Part shown: positions 5,313-6,010 of the stretch, piece after piece
Numbering within the stretch: the stretch's first letter is position 1
Layout: every line of letters starts with the position of its first letter
Assembly: GCA_036584565.1 (NCBI GenBank)
Contig: JAZHDF010000032.1
Location: 1 to 6,010 of the forward strand
DNA: 6,010 nucleotides
From: UBA9337 sp036584565
Lineage (GTDB): Bacteria; Patescibacteriota; Minisyncoccia; Moranbacterales; UBA9337
Reading direction: 5' to 3'
Position numbers and translations under genes: made by a program
The notes under the pieces: generated by a model
What the model was told of the DNA's origin: nothing
Database searches by the model: none
Seen by the model: the letters and a program-made list of their open reading frames with translations, nothing else

Positions 5313-5378
5313 GATTTACGATTTACGATTTATGATTTATGAAGCTTTTCTTAAATCTTAAATCTTAAATCTTAATTC
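5313..5378 (+). repeat. heptamer-repeat hairpin between atpE and atpF
   Basis: The left half is GATTTAY repeated four times (5313-5340). The right half is CTTAAAT three times plus CTTAATT (5350-5376), which is the reverse complement of GATTTAA repeats. Folded, GATTTA blocks at 5334, 5327 and 5320 pair perfectly with TAAATC at 5352, 5359 and 5366. The outermost block (5313) pairs 5 of 6 with TAATTC at 5373. One pyrimidine mismatch falls between blocks every seven bases, and GAA/TTC closes a 4-nt GCTT loop. It ends 12 nt before atpF. Confidence 0.7.
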
Positions 5379-5390
5379 ATTATAAAAAAT

Positions 5391-5879
5391 ATGGAATTAC
5401 TGCAAAATTTAGGGATAAATGGAAAAATAGTGATAGCTCAGGTGGTAAATTTCTTTATCTTGTTTTATGTCTTGAAGAAATTCGCTTATGGTCCGGTAAT
5501 AAAAATTTTAGAAGACAGAGGTAAAAAAATTGAGAAAGGTCTTAGGGATGCCGAGGAATCACAAAAGAAATTAACTGAAATTTCGGAAAAAGAAAAAGAG
5601 GTTTTAGCCAAGGCCAGAAAAGAAGCTCAGGAAATAATTAAAAAAGCGGAGGAGCAAGCTGTCAAAAATAAAGAGGCGATTATTTTAGAAGCCAATAAGC
5701 AAGCCGATGCTATGATTAAGAAAGCGCAAAGCGGAATCGAAGAGGAGAAAAACAAAGTAATGTCGGAAGTGAAAAACGAGATAGCCGGATTAGTAGTGTT
5801 GGCGACGGAAAAAATAGTAGGCGAAAAAATGAGCAGTGAGAATGATAGAAAAATAATCGAAAGTATTGTAAAAAAATAA
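5391..5879 (+). CDS. atpF: F1Fo ATP synthase subunit b
   Basis: This 162-residue peripheral stalk subunit anchors the stator in the membrane and reaches up to the F1 head, where it binds subunit delta. A single N-terminal membrane helix (about 11-29) is followed by the family pattern KKFAYGPVIKILEDR (29-43). A long, highly charged Lys/Glu/Ala coiled coil spans about 40-130, and the C-terminal IAGLVVLATEKIVGEKM block (131-147) is the delta-binding region of the family. Length is normal. There is only one b gene here, so a homodimeric stalk is likely unless a b' is encoded elsewhere. The ATG at 5391 has no Shine-Dalgarno, only an AT-rich upstream. The stop lies 4 nt before the next start, indicating tight coupling to atpH. 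Confidence 0.95.
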   Translation: MELLQNLGINGKIVIAQVVNFFILFYVLKKFAYGPVIKILEDRGKKIEKGLRDAEESQKKLTEISEKEKEVLAKARKEAQEIIKKAEEQAVKNKEAIILEANKQADAMIKKAQSGIEEEKNKVMSEVKNEIAGLVVLATEKIVGEKMSSENDRKIIESIVKK

Positions 5880-5883
5880 AAAT

Positions 5884-6010
5884 ATGAAGATTTCTGCTAA
5901 ACAATATGCACAGGCTTTATATGAATTGACTTTGGGAAAAAGTGAGGCTGAGATTTGTTCACTGGATTGCGTCTACTGTGAGGTCGGCCCGACCACGCTG
6001 CTGACCGTGG
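5884..6010 (+). CDS. atpH: F1Fo ATP synthase subunit delta, N-terminal fragment running into foreign sequence
   Basis: The ATG at 5884 opens a frame that stays open to the window end (42 codons). Residues 1-23 (MKISAKQYAQALYELTLGKS and the following EAE) match the start of subunit delta, the stalk protein that joins b to the F1 alpha subunits, and the gene is in the expected place 4 nt after atpF. From about residue 24 the sequence stops resembling delta and instead encodes C25-SLD-C29-VY-C32-EVGPTTLLTV, a radical SAM cluster motif. Base composition changes at the same point from AT-rich to about 63% G+C. Only the first ~70 nt should be trusted as atpH; the rest is treated separately. Confidence 0.75.
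   Translation, partial: MKISAKQYAQALYELTLGKSEAEICSLDCVYCEVGPTTLLTV
5956..6010 (+). other. fragment of a radical SAM protein gene, probably a chimeric contig tail
   Basis: These 55 nt encode CSLDCVYCEVGPTTLLTV in frame with the atpH start. The CX3CX2C cysteines (codons at 5956, 5968, 5977), with tyrosine before the third cysteine, form the 4Fe-4S binding motif of radical SAM enzymes. The following EVGPTT resembles COG0731-like Fe-S oxidoreductases. G+C is 33 of 52 bases from 5959 onward, and codons (GTC, GGC, CCG, ACC, CTG) differ from the atp genes. The specific family is a recollection, not a search result. Confidence 0.65.

Noticed and set aside
5313..5378. CRISPR array
   Set aside because: The units are 7 nt and contiguous, without spacers of 25-40 nt; this is a tandem microsatellite-like array forming a hairpin.
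5884..6010. A genuine new AtpH-radical SAM fusion enzyme
   Set aside because: The composition shift coincides with the homology break, the delta domain is cut after about 23 residues, and the fragment is at the sequence end, all typical of an assembly artefact.

Overview
The window is an AT-rich stretch of a bacterial chromosome with all genes on the + strand, almost entirely housekeeping. In order it holds ychF (Obg-family ATPase with a TGS domain), a HIT-family phosphohydrolase, groEL, and the start of an F1Fo ATP synthase operon in the classic order atpZ/I-like, atpB (a), atpE (c), atpF (b), atpH (delta, cut by the window end). The organism looks like a member of the candidate phyla radiation (Patescibacteria, Parcubacteria-like). 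The reasons are the style of the proteins (for example AtpH starting MKISAKQYAQALYEL), the absence of Shine-Dalgarno sequences, and spacers built from short degenerate repeats. This placement is by resemblance, not by a search.

Three sigma70-type promoters with exact 17-nt spacers divide the window into transcription units. Unit 1 (promoter 42-70) carries ychF and probably the HIT gene. Unit 2 (promoter 1742-1770) carries groEL alone; a nearly intact CIRCE operator at 1774-1800 sits on its predicted start site, so HrcA repression is expected. It ends at a clear intrinsic terminator (3710-3739). Unit 3 (promoter 3761-3789) starts the ATP synthase operon. groES is not next to groEL, and the space between CIRCE and groEL is about 210 nt of AT-rich repeat-like sequence.

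The less ordinary content lies between the genes. Most spacers show a local 7-nt quasi-periodicity with a different heptamer at each site (about 1179-1213, 1721-1734, 1803-1858, 1972-2006, 3664-3698, 4951-4978, 5313-5378). atpE, whose product is needed in many copies per enzyme, is bracketed inside the operon by two potential stem-loops on each side. One of them is a 66-nt hairpin made of opposed heptamer repeats with a mismatch every seven bases.

The last ~55 nt are anomalous. After about 23 residues of a normal AtpH N-terminus the frame runs into GC-rich sequence (about 63% G+C) encoding a radical SAM CX3CX2C motif (CSLDCVYCEVGPTT). This is best explained as a chimeric join at a contig end rather than a real fusion. 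No mobile element, CRISPR array, tRNA or rRNA gene was seen.
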